Source: Thermococcus stetteri
Lineage (GTDB): Archaea > Methanobacteriota_B > Thermococci > Thermococcales > Thermococcaceae
Reading direction: 5' to 3'
DNA: 64,000 nt
Assembly (NCBI RefSeq): GCF_017873335.1
Contig: NZ_JAGGKB010000002.1
Coordinates: 1 to 64,000, forward strand
Below, in pieces: positions 48,618-57,268 of this stretch. A program made the position numbers and the translations under genes. How positions within the stretch are numbered: position 1 is the first letter of the stretch; each line of letters opens with the position of its first letter. The notes under the pieces were generated by a model. The model had not been told where the DNA came from. It saw nothing but the letters and a program-made list of their open reading frames with translations, and did no database searches.

Positions 48618-49154
48618 ATGCCGAAGGAGGCCCTCATAGTTGTTGATATGCAGCGGGACTTCATGCCGGGAGGGGCACTTCCAGTACCCGATGGGGATTC
48701 CATTATCCCTCGGTGCAACGAGTACATCAGGAGGTTCAAGGAGAAGGGTGCCCTTATTGTGGCAACGAAGGACTGGCACCCACCGAACCACATCAGCTTT
48801 AAGGAGAGGGGCGGGCCGTGGCCGGCTCACTGCGTCCAGAACACACCGGGGGCGGAGTTTGTTGTTGACTTGCCCGAGGACGCCGTGATAATCTCGAAGG
48901 CGACTGAACCCGACAAGGAGGCCTACTCGGGCTTTGAGGGAACTAATCTGGCTGAGATTCTCAAAGAGAACGGCGTTGAGAAGATCTACGTCTGCGGTGT
49001 TGCCACTGAGTACTGTGTGAAGGCGACCGCCCTCGACGCTGTCAAGCACGGCTTTGAAGTTTACCTCCTGAGCGACGCCGTTAAGGGCATCAACCCTGAG
49101 GACGAGAAGAAGGCCCTTGAGGAGATGAGGAAGGCTGGTGTGAAGATTCTGTGA
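48618..49154 (+). CDS. Nicotinamidase (pyrazinamidase)
   Basis: Converts nicotinamide to nicotinate in NAD salvage. The 178 residues show the full catalytic set: D10 (VVDMQRDFM), K94 and C133 (GVATEYCVKAT), plus metal ligands D52, H54 (KDWHPPNH) and H71. It would feed the nicotinate phosphoribosyltransferase at 8011-9183. GGTGAGG precedes the ATG. Its 3' end overlaps the convergent transporter by 65 bases. Confidence 0.95.
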   Translation: MPKEALIVVDMQRDFMPGGALPVPDGDSIIPRCNEYIRRFKEKGALIVATKDWHPPNHISFKERGGPWPAHCVQNTPGAEFVVDLPEDAVIISKATEPDKEAYSGFEGTNLAEILKENGVEKIYVCGVATEYCVKATALDAVKHGFEVYLLSDAVKGINPEDEKKALEEMRKAGVKIL

Positions 49155-50127
49155 GCTTTTTCCACTCCTTTATCAGAACGAGCAGGACGTTCAGCACGAT
49201 TGGGCCGATTATTATGCCTTTGAGACCCATAGCCCACGTTCCACCAACCATCCCAATAAAGACCAGCGTTTCATCCAGTTCAGTGTCCCTGGCGACGAGC
49301 ATGGGCCTTATGGTGTAATCCGGCATCGGTGAGACCAGAAGGGCGCCGTAGACCGAGATGCCGATGGCATGAAGGTACATCCCGTTGAGGGCGAAGTAGA
49401 TGGCCGCCGCCAGCCATATCATCCAGCCCTCGAAGAGGGGCACAAACGAGAATGCGAACGTCAGGAACCCGGCTACTACCGCGGTGTAGATGTCTGAAAC
49501 ACTGAAGATTATGTATCCGAGCGTCATCAGAATGCCCTTCGCAACGTTCAGGAGGAGCCACGCCCTGACGAGGGCCGATAGGGTTTTGTGAACGCTTGTG
49601 AGAATCTCCTCGCCCAGTTCCTTGTTTTTCTCTGGCAGGAGCTCTCTGATAGCCCGTGCTATTTGGTCTGAATATGCGAGTCCGTAATAAAAGGCCAGAA
49701 AGAACACTATGAGCTGTATTACGTAGAGGGGTATTGAAAACGCCATGTTTGAGACGTAGTCGGCTATCCTTGTAGTCGCTTCGCTTTGGATGTTGAGGAT
49801 AAAGGCTCTGGCATCAGCTGGAAGGGGAAGGGTCAGAAGCCAGTCGAGAACATCCTTCACCCTTTCCGCGAAGGATGCCGCAAGCCTTAGGGACATCATT
49901 GCCAGTTCGAGCGTTAAAGTCCCGCCGAGAACCAGGAACGTGAAGCTAATGAAGACCGCCGATTCCCTATTTCCTACGAACCCTCTCATCTTTCGATGGA
50001 GTGGGTAGAAAGCGTATGCTAGGATAAACCCGAAGAAAAGCGGCTCAAGAAAGGGTTCAGTAACCCTCCACGATACGTACAGAACGACTGCAATGACGGT
50101 TGCCCACACTGCAGTTTCGACTTTCAT
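49090..50127 (-). CDS. AI-2E/PerM-family membrane protein
   Basis: Protein of 345 residues with about eight membrane helices. The layout fits the AI-2E transporter/PerM group: FGFILAYAFYPLHRKMRGFV, then GYIIFSVSDIYTAVVAGFLT, FVPLFEGWMIWL and MGLKGIIIGPIVLNVLLVLI. Substrate is unknown. The tail (SSHQPSSSPQGPSSRPQG) is Ser/Pro rich and lies in the overlap with nicotinamidase, so the true stop reading is unusual. ATG 50127 is the likely start. Confidence 0.85.
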   Translation of the reverse strand: MKVETAVWATVIAVVLYVSWRVTEPFLEPLFFGFILAYAFYPLHRKMRGFVGNRESAVFISFTFLVLGGTLTLELAMMSLRLAASFAERVKDVLDWLLTLPLPADARAFILNIQSEATTRIADYVSNMAFSIPLYVIQLIVFFLAFYYGLAYSDQIARAIRELLPEKNKELGEEILTSVHKTLSALVRAWLLLNVAKGILMTLGYIIFSVSDIYTAVVAGFLTFAFSFVPLFEGWMIWLAAAIYFALNGMYLHAIGISVYGALLVSPMPDYTIRPMLVARDTELDETLVFIGMVGGTWAMGLKGIIIGPIVLNVLLVLIKEWKKLTESSHQPSSSPQGPSSRPQG

Positions 50128-50180
50128 GTTCCCCGGAGGGTTTATTTGGTCTTGATTATAAAAACCTCCCGGTGGTTGGG

Positions 50181-50495
50181 ATGGAAGAGCTTGTATCGAA
50201 GTTTGAAAGGCTGGTTGCTGATGGGGATAGGATGCTCTCCCGTGGGGATTACAGCGGCGCTTATGAGTCCTATTTAAACGCCCTCTATGCCCTGGCCGCG
50301 ATCGTTGTTTACAACGGCACCGGTATGCTGGTTCCTCCTGAACGGCTTCCCGGTTTTCTGGGTGAGTTCCCGGAGCTTGAAGGTGCGATACGGAAGTACT
50401 CAAGTGGTTCTCCGAGAGAAGAAACGGCAAGGTCTTTAAGGGAGGAGCTCGAGAGGCTCAGGGGAATGATGAATTTGCCGAGTTCTGAGCTGTGA
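50181..50495 (+). CDS. Small helical protein, unknown
   Basis: Protein of 104 residues. LVSKFERLVADGDRMLSRGD and YSGAYESYLNALYALAAIVV resemble HEPN- or TPR-like paired helices; the end is a charged coiled helix (REETARSLREELERLRGMMN). GGTGGTTGGG precedes ATG 50181. Divergent from the AI-2E gene. No function assigned. Confidence 0.65.
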   Translation: MEELVSKFERLVADGDRMLSRGDYSGAYESYLNALYALAAIVVYNGTGMLVPPERLPGFLGEFPELEGAIRKYSSGSPREETARSLREELERLRGMMNLPSSEL

Positions 50496-50672
50496 CGAGA
50501 ACTAGCGTCTGACCCCGGTAAGGTATGCTCTGACTTGGGCGCCCCTTCAGGGGTTCAGTTCCTTATGCCATGTTTTGGCCGATAATGGGACTTCTGAGCC
50601 ACCAAAACTTCATAAATCTCAGTGTGTTCCAATGGATATTGGCTTGTGGAGAGGTGAAGCCAGGTGATTGCC

Positions 50673-51356
50673 ATGAGGATAGTGGCCGCTGACACTGGGG
50701 GTGCGCTTCTTGATGATGCTTATAACCCGATTGGGCTTATAGCGACGGCTGCAGTGCTCGTTGAAAAGCCCTACAGGACAGCTTCGCTGAGCAGGGTCAA
50801 GTACGCTGACCCGTTCAACTACGATATGAGCGGCAGGCAGGCCATCAGGGACGAGGCTTATCTGGCCGTTGAACTCGCCAGGGAAGTTAACCCAGATGTC
50901 GTGCACCTGGATTCCACCATTGGTGGAATAGAGGTCAGGAAGCTCGACGAACCCACGATAGAGGCGCTGGGCATAACTGACAGGGGCAAGGAAGTCTGGA
51001 AGGATCTCTCTAAAGACCTCCAGCCGCTGGCAAAGAAGCTTTGGGAAGAGACTGGGATTGAGGTAGTTGCCATAGGGAAGTGGAGCGTTCCGGTTAGGAT
51101 AGCGGAGATATACTCCGGAATCTACACGGCCAAGTGGGCTATAGAGTACGCCAGAGAGCACGGAAAGGCCGTCGTTGGACTTCCGAGGCACATGAAGGTT
51201 GAGATAAGGCCAGGGAAAATATACGGCGAGAGCTTAGACCCAAGGGAGGGCGGCCTCTTCGGAGAGATCGAGGCAGAGACAGAGGGCATCGGCTGGGAGC
51301 TATATCCTAACCCGCTCGTGAGGAGGTATATGGTTCTTGAGGTGTGGAAGGAGTAG
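50673..51356 (+). CDS. DUF4152-family protein
   Basis: Protein of 227 residues: MRIVAADTGGALLDDAYNPI, DVVHLDSTIGGIEVRKLDEP, KWSVPVRIAEIYSGIYTAKW. The acidic N-terminal ADTGG and HLDSTIGG look like an RNase H-fold arrangement, but this is a fold guess. DUF4152 is archaeal and uncharacterised. AGGTGAT precedes ATG 50673; GTG 50664 is an alternative. Confidence 0.7.
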   Translation: MRIVAADTGGALLDDAYNPIGLIATAAVLVEKPYRTASLSRVKYADPFNYDMSGRQAIRDEAYLAVELAREVNPDVVHLDSTIGGIEVRKLDEPTIEALGITDRGKEVWKDLSKDLQPLAKKLWEETGIEVVAIGKWSVPVRIAEIYSGIYTAKWAIEYAREHGKAVVGLPRHMKVEIRPGKIYGESLDPREGGLFGEIEAETEGIGWELYPNPLVRRYMVLEVWKE

Positions 51357-51392
51357 CGCAAGATTTTTAGCCTTCTACAGTTATTTTCCTCC

Positions 51393-51698
51393 ATGCCAGT
51401 AGTTGCGCTTGTTTATACTGCCGTGGTTATAATCGAACTGATAATCGTCTGGGTGAAGAGCACGGATTTCTTCTACTACTTCCACGACCGTTTTGATCCT
51501 GCCAACGTTGGAAACCCTGGCTACCTTGGACCCCAGAACTGGAGAAGAATTCTCAGAGGGGCGACCATAGCGGCACTTCCTGTTGTGGCGGCATTGTGGT
51601 TGATCTATTATATCAACGAGTTCTACGCTGCCCTCTCCGGCTTTGTGTTTCTCGCTCTCTACAACCTTCTGCTCAGGGGCTCATCTCCGCGGAGGTAA
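51393..51698 (+). CDS. Small membrane protein, unknown
   Basis: Protein of 101 residues with three hydrophobic segments: VVALVYTAVVIIELIIVWV, ATIAALPVVAALWLIYY and YAALSGFVFLALYNLLL. A short exposed loop is rich in Asn/Pro/Gly (RFDPANVGNPGYLGPQNW). No ribosome site; TATA-like AGATTTTTAG about 30 bases ahead, so probably leaderless. Convergent with iorA. Confidence 0.65.
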   Translation: MPVVALVYTAVVIIELIIVWVKSTDFFYYFHDRFDPANVGNPGYLGPQNWRRILRGATIAALPVVAALWLIYYINEFYAALSGFVFLALYNLLLRGSSPRR

Positions 51699-51735
51699 GC
51701 GAGGGAAGAAGAAAAGACTGGCACTACGGCTGGTA

Positions 51736-53649
51736 TTAGTTCTCGTTTTCCAGCTCGCTCGGGAACTTTATGGCGTCGAAGGGGCACGTCTGGTTGCAGA
51801 CTCCACAGCCAGTACAGAGGAGCTCGTCTATCCTGACCTTCCTCGTCTCCGGGTCGTAGATCAATGCTGGACAGCCGGTCAGGAGTATGCAGGCCTTACA
51901 GCCGGTGCACTTGTCCTCGATGACTATCGGCAGTTCTCCAATCTCACCGCGCCTTATGACCGGGATGACGCACTCGCGCCTCGCTATTATCACTGCCGGC
52001 CCTTCGACCTGCATCGCTTCCTTTATCGCCTCCCTAGTCTGCTTGAGGTCGTAGGGATCGACCGTCTTGACGTACTTGACACCCAGAGCCTTAACGAGGG
52101 CCTCTATGTCGATCTCGTTGAACTTCCTTCCGGTCTCGCTTCCTCCCGTTCCAGGGTGCGGCTGATGACCTGTCATTGCAGTCGTCCTGTTGTCGAGTAT
52201 CATCACGAGGACGTTCAGGTTCTTGTAGACGGCATCGATAAGCGGCTGGATTCCGTTGTGGAAGAATGTTGAGTCTCCTATGGTCGCTATGATCTTCTTA
52301 TCCATGACGACGCTCTGGCCGTTGGCTAAGCTTATGCTCGCGCCCATGACGAACTCCGTCCATATCGCCTCGAGCGGCGGGAGGAGCGATAGGGCGTAGC
52401 AGCCTATGTCGCCATGAATCGGAACCTTGTAGCGGCCGAGCTTGAGGTCTCTGAGGGCATCGAGGGCAGCTCTGTACGAGCCTCTGTGCGGACAGCCGGG
52501 GCACATGACTGGCGGCCTCTTTGGAGCCAGGCTTTCAGCGTAGGCGACCTCTTCAGGCTTGATGTACTCTTCGCCCTCCTCGCCGATAAGTTTGAGAAGG
52601 GCGTTTCTAACGAGGGAAGGCGTAAGCTCGCCCTCAAGAGGAAGATGTCCAGTTCTCTTGCCGTAGATCGGGACGTTAAGCCCGGCTTCGTAGGCGGCTA
52701 TTTTGACTTCTTCCTCAAGGAATGGGGCGCCGTCCTCAATTACTATGACCTCATCGACGCTCCTGAGGAACTCAACAACGAGCTTTCTCGGGAGCGGGTG
52801 TGGCGTTGAGAGCTTGAGAACCTTGAAGTCGGCGTTTATCTTCGGAAGGACTTCCTTAACATAGCTGTAGGGAGCACCCTCGACGATTATTCCCAGCCTG
52901 GCGTCTTCCTTCCCCTCAACCCAGTTGAAGGGCATCTCGTTGAACTCATCCTCGATCTTCCTCAGCGTCTCGTTGAGCCACTTGTGCCTCCTCCTGTTCC
53001 CTTCCATGCTGGCCCTCACGTATCTTTCAATGTCCTTCTTGAAGACCGGCTTTCTGTCAAGCTCGACGAACTCGCCGACTTCCACATCAGCCGTGGTGTG
53101 GTTCACCCTCGTCGTTGTGCGGAAGATTATCGGGACCTTGTACTTCTCGCTCAGCTCGTAGGCGTACTTTATGAGGTCGTGGGCCTCCTGCGGGTCGGCT
53201 GGTTCGAGAACCGGGAGAAGGGAAATCTTGCCGTAGTACCTGTCGTCCTGCTCGGTCTGGCTCGTGTGCGGCCCGGGATCATCCGCCACGAGAATTAAAA
53301 GGCCTCCCTCAACGCCAGAATAGGCGAGGCTCATGAGCGGGTCAGCGGCAACGTTTAGGCCGACGCACTTCATCGTAACGAGAGCTCTTAAGCCGGTGTA
53401 GGCGACTCCAGCGGCCTCTTCTAAGGCTACCTTCTCGTTCGGCGCCCACTCGGCGAAGACCTCCGGCTTCAGCCTCGCTATTGTCTCAATAACTTCAGTT
53501 GATGGAGTTCCAGGATAACCGGTGGCGAAGACGACTCCGCTCTCAAGCGCGCCATAGGCTATCGCCTCGTTTCCCATCAGGAGCTTTCTCTCTTTTTTAG
53601 CCGAAACCTCGAGTGAAGCGTTAGAAGGAGCGTTCTTTAGAGCCTCCAC
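51736..53649 (-). CDS. iorA: Indolepyruvate ferredoxin oxidoreductase, alpha subunit
   Basis: Oxidises aryl pyruvates to aryl-CoA with ferredoxin as acceptor in amino acid fermentation. The 637 residues contain the pyrimidine domain (GALESGVVFATGYPGTPSTE), the ThDP domain (CPGCPHRGSYRA, GDIGCYALSLLPP, GDSTFFHNG, LDNRTTAMTG) and two C-terminal 4Fe-4S motifs (CTGCKACILLTGCPALIY, CTGCGVCNQTCPFD). The first motif has an unusual spacing with LLTGC. GTG 53649 follows GGTGGTC; GTG 53658 is an alternative. The beta subunit gene iorB, usually adjacent, is not next to it here. Confidence 0.93.
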   Translation of the reverse strand: MEALKNAPSNASLEVSAKKERKLLMGNEAIAYGALESGVVFATGYPGTPSTEVIETIARLKPEVFAEWAPNEKVALEEAAGVAYTGLRALVTMKCVGLNVAADPLMSLAYSGVEGGLLILVADDPGPHTSQTEQDDRYYGKISLLPVLEPADPQEAHDLIKYAYELSEKYKVPIIFRTTTRVNHTTADVEVGEFVELDRKPVFKKDIERYVRASMEGNRRRHKWLNETLRKIEDEFNEMPFNWVEGKEDARLGIIVEGAPYSYVKEVLPKINADFKVLKLSTPHPLPRKLVVEFLRSVDEVIVIEDGAPFLEEEVKIAAYEAGLNVPIYGKRTGHLPLEGELTPSLVRNALLKLIGEEGEEYIKPEEVAYAESLAPKRPPVMCPGCPHRGSYRAALDALRDLKLGRYKVPIHGDIGCYALSLLPPLEAIWTEFVMGASISLANGQSVVMDKKIIATIGDSTFFHNGIQPLIDAVYKNLNVLVMILDNRTTAMTGHQPHPGTGGSETGRKFNEIDIEALVKALGVKYVKTVDPYDLKQTREAIKEAMQVEGPAVIIARRECVIPVIRRGEIGELPIVIEDKCTGCKACILLTGCPALIYDPETRKVRIDELLCTGCGVCNQTCPFDAIKFPSELENEN

Positions 53650-53782
53650 GATGACCACCGTAGGCTGTCCGTGAATAAGGTTAAAACTCTATGCTCAGGA
53701 AAACACCGACGAAAATCGAAAAATATTCGAAACAGTGAAGGTGAGGGGTGCGCTTAAATAGTCCTCCACCATAGTTATCCCC

Positions 53783-54070
53783 ATGAAGGTTAAAGAGCTC
53801 CTTGAGAAGGTCGATGAGACAATAGCGAGCCTGAAAATAGCCATAGTCGCCAACCAGCAGAGGGCTATGGAGACCCCATACACTAGCCTGGAGTTCACCC
53901 AAAGGGCCATTGAGCTCCAGGAGGATCTGGACGACCTCCTGAAGGCCAGGGAATTCCTGCTCTCCCTCGATTCCGAGACCGATGCCGAAGAGCACTTCTC
54001 AAAGGAAGAGCTTGAGAAGTTCCTCAAACTTCTTGAGCTCCTTAGGAGTGTAGATGCCCACTTCTACTGA
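53783..54070 (+). CDS. Small coiled-coil protein, unknown
   Basis: Protein of 95 residues, almost wholly helical and acidic (KELLEKVDETIASLKIAIVA, ELQEDLDDLLKAREFLLSLD, KEELEKFLKLLELLRSVDAH). TATA-like GCTTAAATAG near 53753-53762 supports its own, probably leaderless, promoter. It lies 10 bases before mazG and may be co-transcribed. Function unknown. Confidence 0.7.
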   Translation: MKVKELLEKVDETIASLKIAIVANQQRAMETPYTSLEFTQRAIELQEDLDDLLKAREFLLSLDSETDAEEHFSKEELEKFLKLLELLRSVDAHFY

Positions 54071-54080
54071 GGTGATGCCC

Positions 54081-54401
54081 GTGGACTTCCGGGAGCTTGA
54101 AAAGTTGCTCGTTGAATTCAGGGACGCCAGGAACTGGAAAAAGTACCACACGCCAAAAAACCTGGCTATCTCCGCTGTGGTTGAGCTGGGAGAGCTTTTT
54201 GAACACTTCCAGTGGCTCAGTGATGAGGAAATCCTTGAGGCCGTAAAGGATCCTCAGAAAAAGGAGGATATCGCGGATGAGATAGCGGACGTTATAATAT
54301 ACCTCGTTCTCTTGGCACACGAGCTTGAAATAGACCTGGATAAGGCCGTTGACAGGAAAATCAGAGAGAACAAGGCTAAGTATCCTCTTTCCAAAGGCTG
54401 A
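54081..54401 (+). CDS. MazG-like nucleotide pyrophosphohydrolase
   Basis: House-cleaning all-alpha NTP pyrophosphatase of 106 residues (MazG/RS21-C6 type). ISAVVELGELFEHFQWLSDE and KKEDIADEIADVIIYLVLLA contain the E-x-x-E and E-x-x-D metal set. GTG 54081 is chosen since GAGGTG lies 6 bases ahead; ATG 54075 abuts that site. Its 3' end overlaps the remnant of the HIT gene. Confidence 0.85.
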   Translation: MDFRELEKLLVEFRDARNWKKYHTPKNLAISAVVELGELFEHFQWLSDEEILEAVKDPQKKEDIADEIADVIIYLVLLAHELEIDLDKAVDRKIRENKAKYPLSKG

Positions 54402-54576
54402 GGAACGCCTTCTTTAGGGATTCTGCCTCTTCTTTGTTCAGCCTGTTTTTCTCCCAGCGCCCCTTCATGCTCAGGTTTTCGTCCTCGATGTCCAATACCG
54501 CCTTTCTCACGCCGCCTTGCTTAACTGTTCTCTCTGAACGAAAGCTTTGAATATTTTCGTGAATAATTGTGAGTGT

Positions 54577-55206
54577 ATGGTAGTGAAAGAGAAACTCTAC
54601 ACGGTAAAGCAAGCAAGCGAAATTCTCGGCGTTCACCCAAAAACAATTCAAAAATGGGATAAGGAAAGGAAAATCAAAACCATTAGGACACCCGGCGGAA
54701 GACGAAGAATACCAGAAAGCGAAATCAAGAGACTTCTCGGCATAAGCGAAGAGAAAGGCATAATCATAGGCTATGCAAGAGTCTCAAGCCATACCCAAAA
54801 AGATGACTTGGAAAGGCAGGTTGAAGCTATCAAGCAATACGCAAAAGAACGAGGCTGGCAAGTCCAAATACTCAAAGACATCGGTTCAGGATTGAACGAG
54901 AACAGGAAAAACTACCGCAAACTCCTCAAACTCGTCGCAAAGGGAGAAGTCTCAAAAGTCATAGTCACTTATCCCGACAGGCTCACCCGCTTCGGCTTCA
55001 AAACTATCGAATTCTTCTTCAAGGAAAACGGTGCAGAGATAATAATCATCAACGAGAAAGAAAAATCCCCACGAGAAGAACTCATTGAAGACTTGATAAC
55101 AATAATCAGCCACTTCGCCGGCAAGCTCTACGGAGCTCGTTCCCACAAATACAAAAAGCTCAAAGAAGGCGTGAAAAAATTAATCGGGGAGGTCGAGAAT
55201 GACTAA
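54577..55206 (+). CDS. tnpA: IS607-family serine recombinase TnpA
   Basis: Protein of 209 residues. A MerR-type helix-turn-helix at 8-52 ([33 protein letters not shown]) is followed by the serine-recombinase catalytic domain: [12 protein letters not shown] with nucleophile S70, [17 protein letters not shown], and [19 protein letters not shown]. It appears complete. The C-terminal KLIGEVEND overlaps the tnpB start (ATGAC). Its codon use is more A-rich than the neighbours, as expected for a mobile gene. Confidence 0.95.
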   Translation: MVVKEKLYTVKQASEILGVHPKTIQKWDKERKIKTIRTPGGRRRIPESEIKRLLGISEEKGIIIGYARVSSHTQKDDLERQVEAIKQYAKERGWQVQILKDIGSGLNENRKNYRKLLKLVAKGEVSKVIVTYPDRLTRFGFKTIEFFFKENGAEIIIINEKEKSPREELIEDLITIISHFAGKLYGARSHKYKKLKEGVKKLIGEVEND

Positions 55207-55243
55207 AGTCGTTCTCACATACAGAATGCCTCACAACTGGAAT
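55199..55243 (+). pseudogene. tnpB: tnpB remnant (5' end only)
   Basis: ATG 55199 overlaps the tnpA stop as in intact IS607 elements and reads [14 protein letters not shown]. Then the sequence passes into the T-rich stretch that precedes the right-end hairpin. The body of TnpB, including the RuvC and zinc-finger domains, is missing. The frame runs on to a stop at 55303 through the hairpin, which is not meaningful coding. Confidence 0.7.
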
Positions 55244-55268
55244 ATTGACTTTTTCTTTTTTTTAACAA

Positions 55269-55299
55269 GCCTCGCCCTTCAGGGCGGGGAGGAGGTCAG
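55269..55299 (+). repeat. TnpB-type element right end (copy C, in situ)
   Basis: Identical in all 31 bases to the solo copy at 10461-10491. Hairpin GCCTCGCCCT/AGGGCGGGG then AGGAGGTCAG, preceded by GACTTTTTCTTTTTTTTAAC. Because it sits at the end of a recognisable tnpA element, it identifies the other two copies as ends of the same element family. The flank TTGACGTGCCTCC is HIT gene sequence. Confidence 0.85.
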
Positions 55300-55479
55300 T
55301 TGACGTGCCTCCTCGGGACGACGAGCACATGCCCCTTGTTCGCTGGGTATCCGTCGAGGAGTATCCTTATCAGCTCGTCCTCGTACAGCAGGTTTTCCCT
55401 CTTTGGGGTGCAAAACGGACAGCTCATGGGACCACCAAAGACTTAAAACCACCTATCTTAAAAAGTCCCTGGTGGGAGC

Positions 55480-55701
55480 ATGGATGAGGAACTTAAAGGG
55501 CTTGAAAGGACTTACCGAAAGCTTCTCTCCGCAGGTTTGCTGCTGCTTCTGGTGGGATTTGGGCTCCTCATATTTAAGCCCCTGGGGTGGACCGCATCCA
55601 TGATACTTGGGGCTGTTGTCTTTGCCCTGTCCTTCATCCCGCTGGAGCTTGCGAAGAGAACCGCCAGGAGGATGGCAGTCATCGCTTTTAGGGGAGAATA
55701 G
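55480..55701 (+). CDS. Small two-helix membrane protein
   Basis: Protein of 73 residues with two membrane helices (KLLSAGLLLLLVGFGLLIF and SMILGAVVFALSFIPLELA) and a basic end AKRTARRMAVIAFRGE. GGTGGGAG precedes ATG 55480, and TATA-like TCTTAAAAAG lies near 55457. Divergent from the split HIT gene, upstream of the proteasome gene. Function unknown. Confidence 0.65.
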   Translation: MDEELKGLERTYRKLLSAGLLLLLVGFGLLIFKPLGWTASMILGAVVFALSFIPLELAKRTARRMAVIAFRGE

Positions 55702-55763
55702 AAAAGCTTAATAGATTGCCTGTAGAGTAAGCTAAAGGAGTAAGGGAATAGAGGTGATGGGAA

Positions 55764-56546
55764 ATGGCGTTTGTACCACCGCAGGCCGGTTACGACCGGG
55801 CGATTACAGTATTCAGTCCTGACGGAAGGCTCTTCCAGGTCAACTACGCCAGAGAGGCAGTTAAGAGGGGAGCGACTGCAGTTGGTGTTAAGTGGAAGGA
55901 GGGCGTTGTTCTGGCAGTTGAGAAGAGGATCACAAGCAAGCTCATCGAGCCGAGTAGCTACGAGAAGATTTTCCTCATTGACGATCACATAGCGGCCGCT
56001 CCGAGCGGTATTATTGCCGACGCCAGAGTTCTCGTTGACAGGGCCAGGCTGGAGGCTCAAATCTACCGCCTCACCTACGGCGAACCCGTCCCGCTCACCG
56101 TTCTGGTGAAGAAGATATGCGACCTCAAGCAGGCCCACACCCAGTACGGGGGTGTGAGGCCCTTCGGCGCCGCCCTGCTCATGGCGGGCGTAAACGAGAA
56201 GCCCGAGCTGTTTGAGACCGATCCGAGCGGCGCCTACTTCGAGTGGAAGGCAGTCGCTATAGGAAGCGGAAGGAACACCGCGATGGCGATTTTCGAGGAG
56301 CACTACAGGGACGACATCGGAAAAGACGACGCAATAAAGCTCGCAATCCTCGCCTTGGCCAAAACGCTCGAAGAGTCTAGTGCCGATGCCATAGAGGTAG
56401 CTTACATAACCATGGAAGACAAGCGCTGGAAGAAGCTCCAGAGGGAGGAGCTTGAGAAGTACCTCAACGAGATCCTCCAGGAAGTCAAGGAAGAGGAAGT
56501 CGAGGAGAGGGAAGAGGACTACTCCGAACTCGACCAGAACTACTGA
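55764..56546 (+). CDS. psmA: Proteasome alpha subunit
   Basis: Forms the outer, gate-bearing rings of the archaeal 20S proteasome. The 260 residues begin with the gate segment [20 protein letters not shown] and [13 protein letters not shown], diagnostic of alpha subunits, and end in a long acidic tail ([20 protein letters not shown]). No N-terminal threonine, as expected. It begins the proteasome-SBDS-exosome operon (55764-59582), where genes overlap or are a few bases apart. Confidence 0.97.
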   Translation: MAFVPPQAGYDRAITVFSPDGRLFQVNYAREAVKRGATAVGVKWKEGVVLAVEKRITSKLIEPSSYEKIFLIDDHIAAAPSGIIADARVLVDRARLEAQIYRLTYGEPVPLTVLVKKICDLKQAHTQYGGVRPFGAALLMAGVNEKPELFETDPSGAYFEWKAVAIGSGRNTAMAIFEEHYRDDIGKDDAIKLAILALAKTLEESSADAIEVAYITMEDKRWKKLQREELEKYLNEILQEVKEEEVEEREEDYSELDQNY

Positions 56547-56557
56547 GGTGACGGGCG

Positions 56558-57268
56558 ATGCCAATAAGTGTTGATAAAGCCGTCATCGCCCGTCTGAAGA
56601 CCCATGGTGAGACTTTCGAGATACTCGTTGATCCCTATCTCGCTAGGGACTTCAAGGAGGGCAAGGACGTCCCGATAGAGGAGATCCTCGCCACTCCCTA
56701 TGTTTTTAAGGATGCCCACAAGGGCGACAAAGCTAGCGAGCACGAGATGGAGAAGATATTCGGCACCAGCGATCCCTACGAGGTCGCGAAGATAATCCTC
56801 CGAAAGGGTGAAGTCCAGCTGACGGCGGAGCAGAGGCGGAAGATGCTCGAGGACAAGAAGCGCTACATAGCAACGGTGATTCACAGGCATGCCGTTGATC
56901 CGAGGACTGGCTATCCGCATCCGGTTGACAGAATCCTCAGGGCCATGGAAGAGGCAGGAGTGCACATTGACATATTCAAAGATGCCGAAGCCCAGGTTCC
57001 GCAGGTGATAAAGGCGATAAGGGCCCTACTCCCTATAAAGCTTGAGGTCAAGGTCATAGCGGTCAAGATACCCGGGGACTACGTTGGAAAGGCCTACGGT
57101 GAGGTCAGGAAGTTCGGCAACATCAAGAGGGAGGAGTGGGGAAGCGACGGCTCCTGGATGTTCGTGATCGAGATACCCGGTGGGGTTGAGGAGGAGTTTT
57201 ATGAAAAGCTCAACGCCCTTACAAAGGGCGAAGCGATAACTAAACTGTTAGAGAGGAAGGGCCTATGA
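56558..57268 (+). CDS. Ribosome maturation protein SBDS (Sdo1)
   Basis: Protein of 236 residues with the three SBDS domains: N-terminal FYSH ([36 protein letters not shown]), central helical part ([20 protein letters not shown]) and C-terminal ferredoxin-like domain. It helps release aIF6 from the large ribosomal subunit. The gene overlaps rrp4 by 4 bases, the conserved archaeal arrangement. Confidence 0.95.
   Translation: MPISVDKAVIARLKTHGETFEILVDPYLARDFKEGKDVPIEEILATPYVFKDAHKGDKASEHEMEKIFGTSDPYEVAKIILRKGEVQLTAEQRRKMLEDKKRYIATVIHRHAVDPRTGYPHPVDRILRAMEEAGVHIDIFKDAEAQVPQVIKAIRALLPIKLEVKVIAVKIPGDYVGKAYGEVRKFGNIKREEWGSDGSWMFVIEIPGGVEEEFYEKLNALTKGEAITKLLERKGL

Larger units (their letters stand above)
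54541..55299 (+). mobile_element. IS607-type element with intact tnpA and deleted tnpB
   Basis: Contains a complete serine-recombinase tnpA (54577-55206), the first 14 or so codons of tnpB, and the right-end hairpin (55269-55299). About 1.1-1.3 kb of tnpB appears to be missing, judged from normal family length. The left boundary (about 54536-54570) is not sharp because IS607 elements lack inverted repeats and target duplications. The element sits in the HIT gene. It may still move, since TnpA is enough for transposition in this family. Confidence 0.75.
54376..55427 (-). pseudogene. HIT-family nucleotide hydrolase gene split by an IS607-type element
   Basis: The N-terminal part is at 55300-55427 (minus): MSCPFCTPKRENLLYEDELI, then ANKGHVLVVPRRHV, after ribosome site GGTGGTCC. 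The C-terminal part is at 54376-54535: GGVRKAVLDIEDENLSMKGR, then NRLNKEEAESLKKAFL. Between them lies the element. The stretch that should join them, about 60 residues with the catalytic HxHxH, is absent, so insertion was accompanied by deletion. The gene cannot work. Divergent with the small membrane gene at 55480 through a TATA-like CTTTTTAAG. Confidence 0.85.

Noticed and set aside
50496-50672. Possible small RNA (CTGA boxes and CCCC-TTCA-GGGG hairpin) in the gap before the DUF4152 gene
   Set aside because: No matching C box (RTGATGA) with correct spacing; the hairpin is short and may be chance.
54403-54651. 91-codon minus-strand frame starting inside tnpA
   Set aside because: Its first 35 codons are antisense to the element; only the last part is genuine HIT sequence, which is annotated as part of the split gene.
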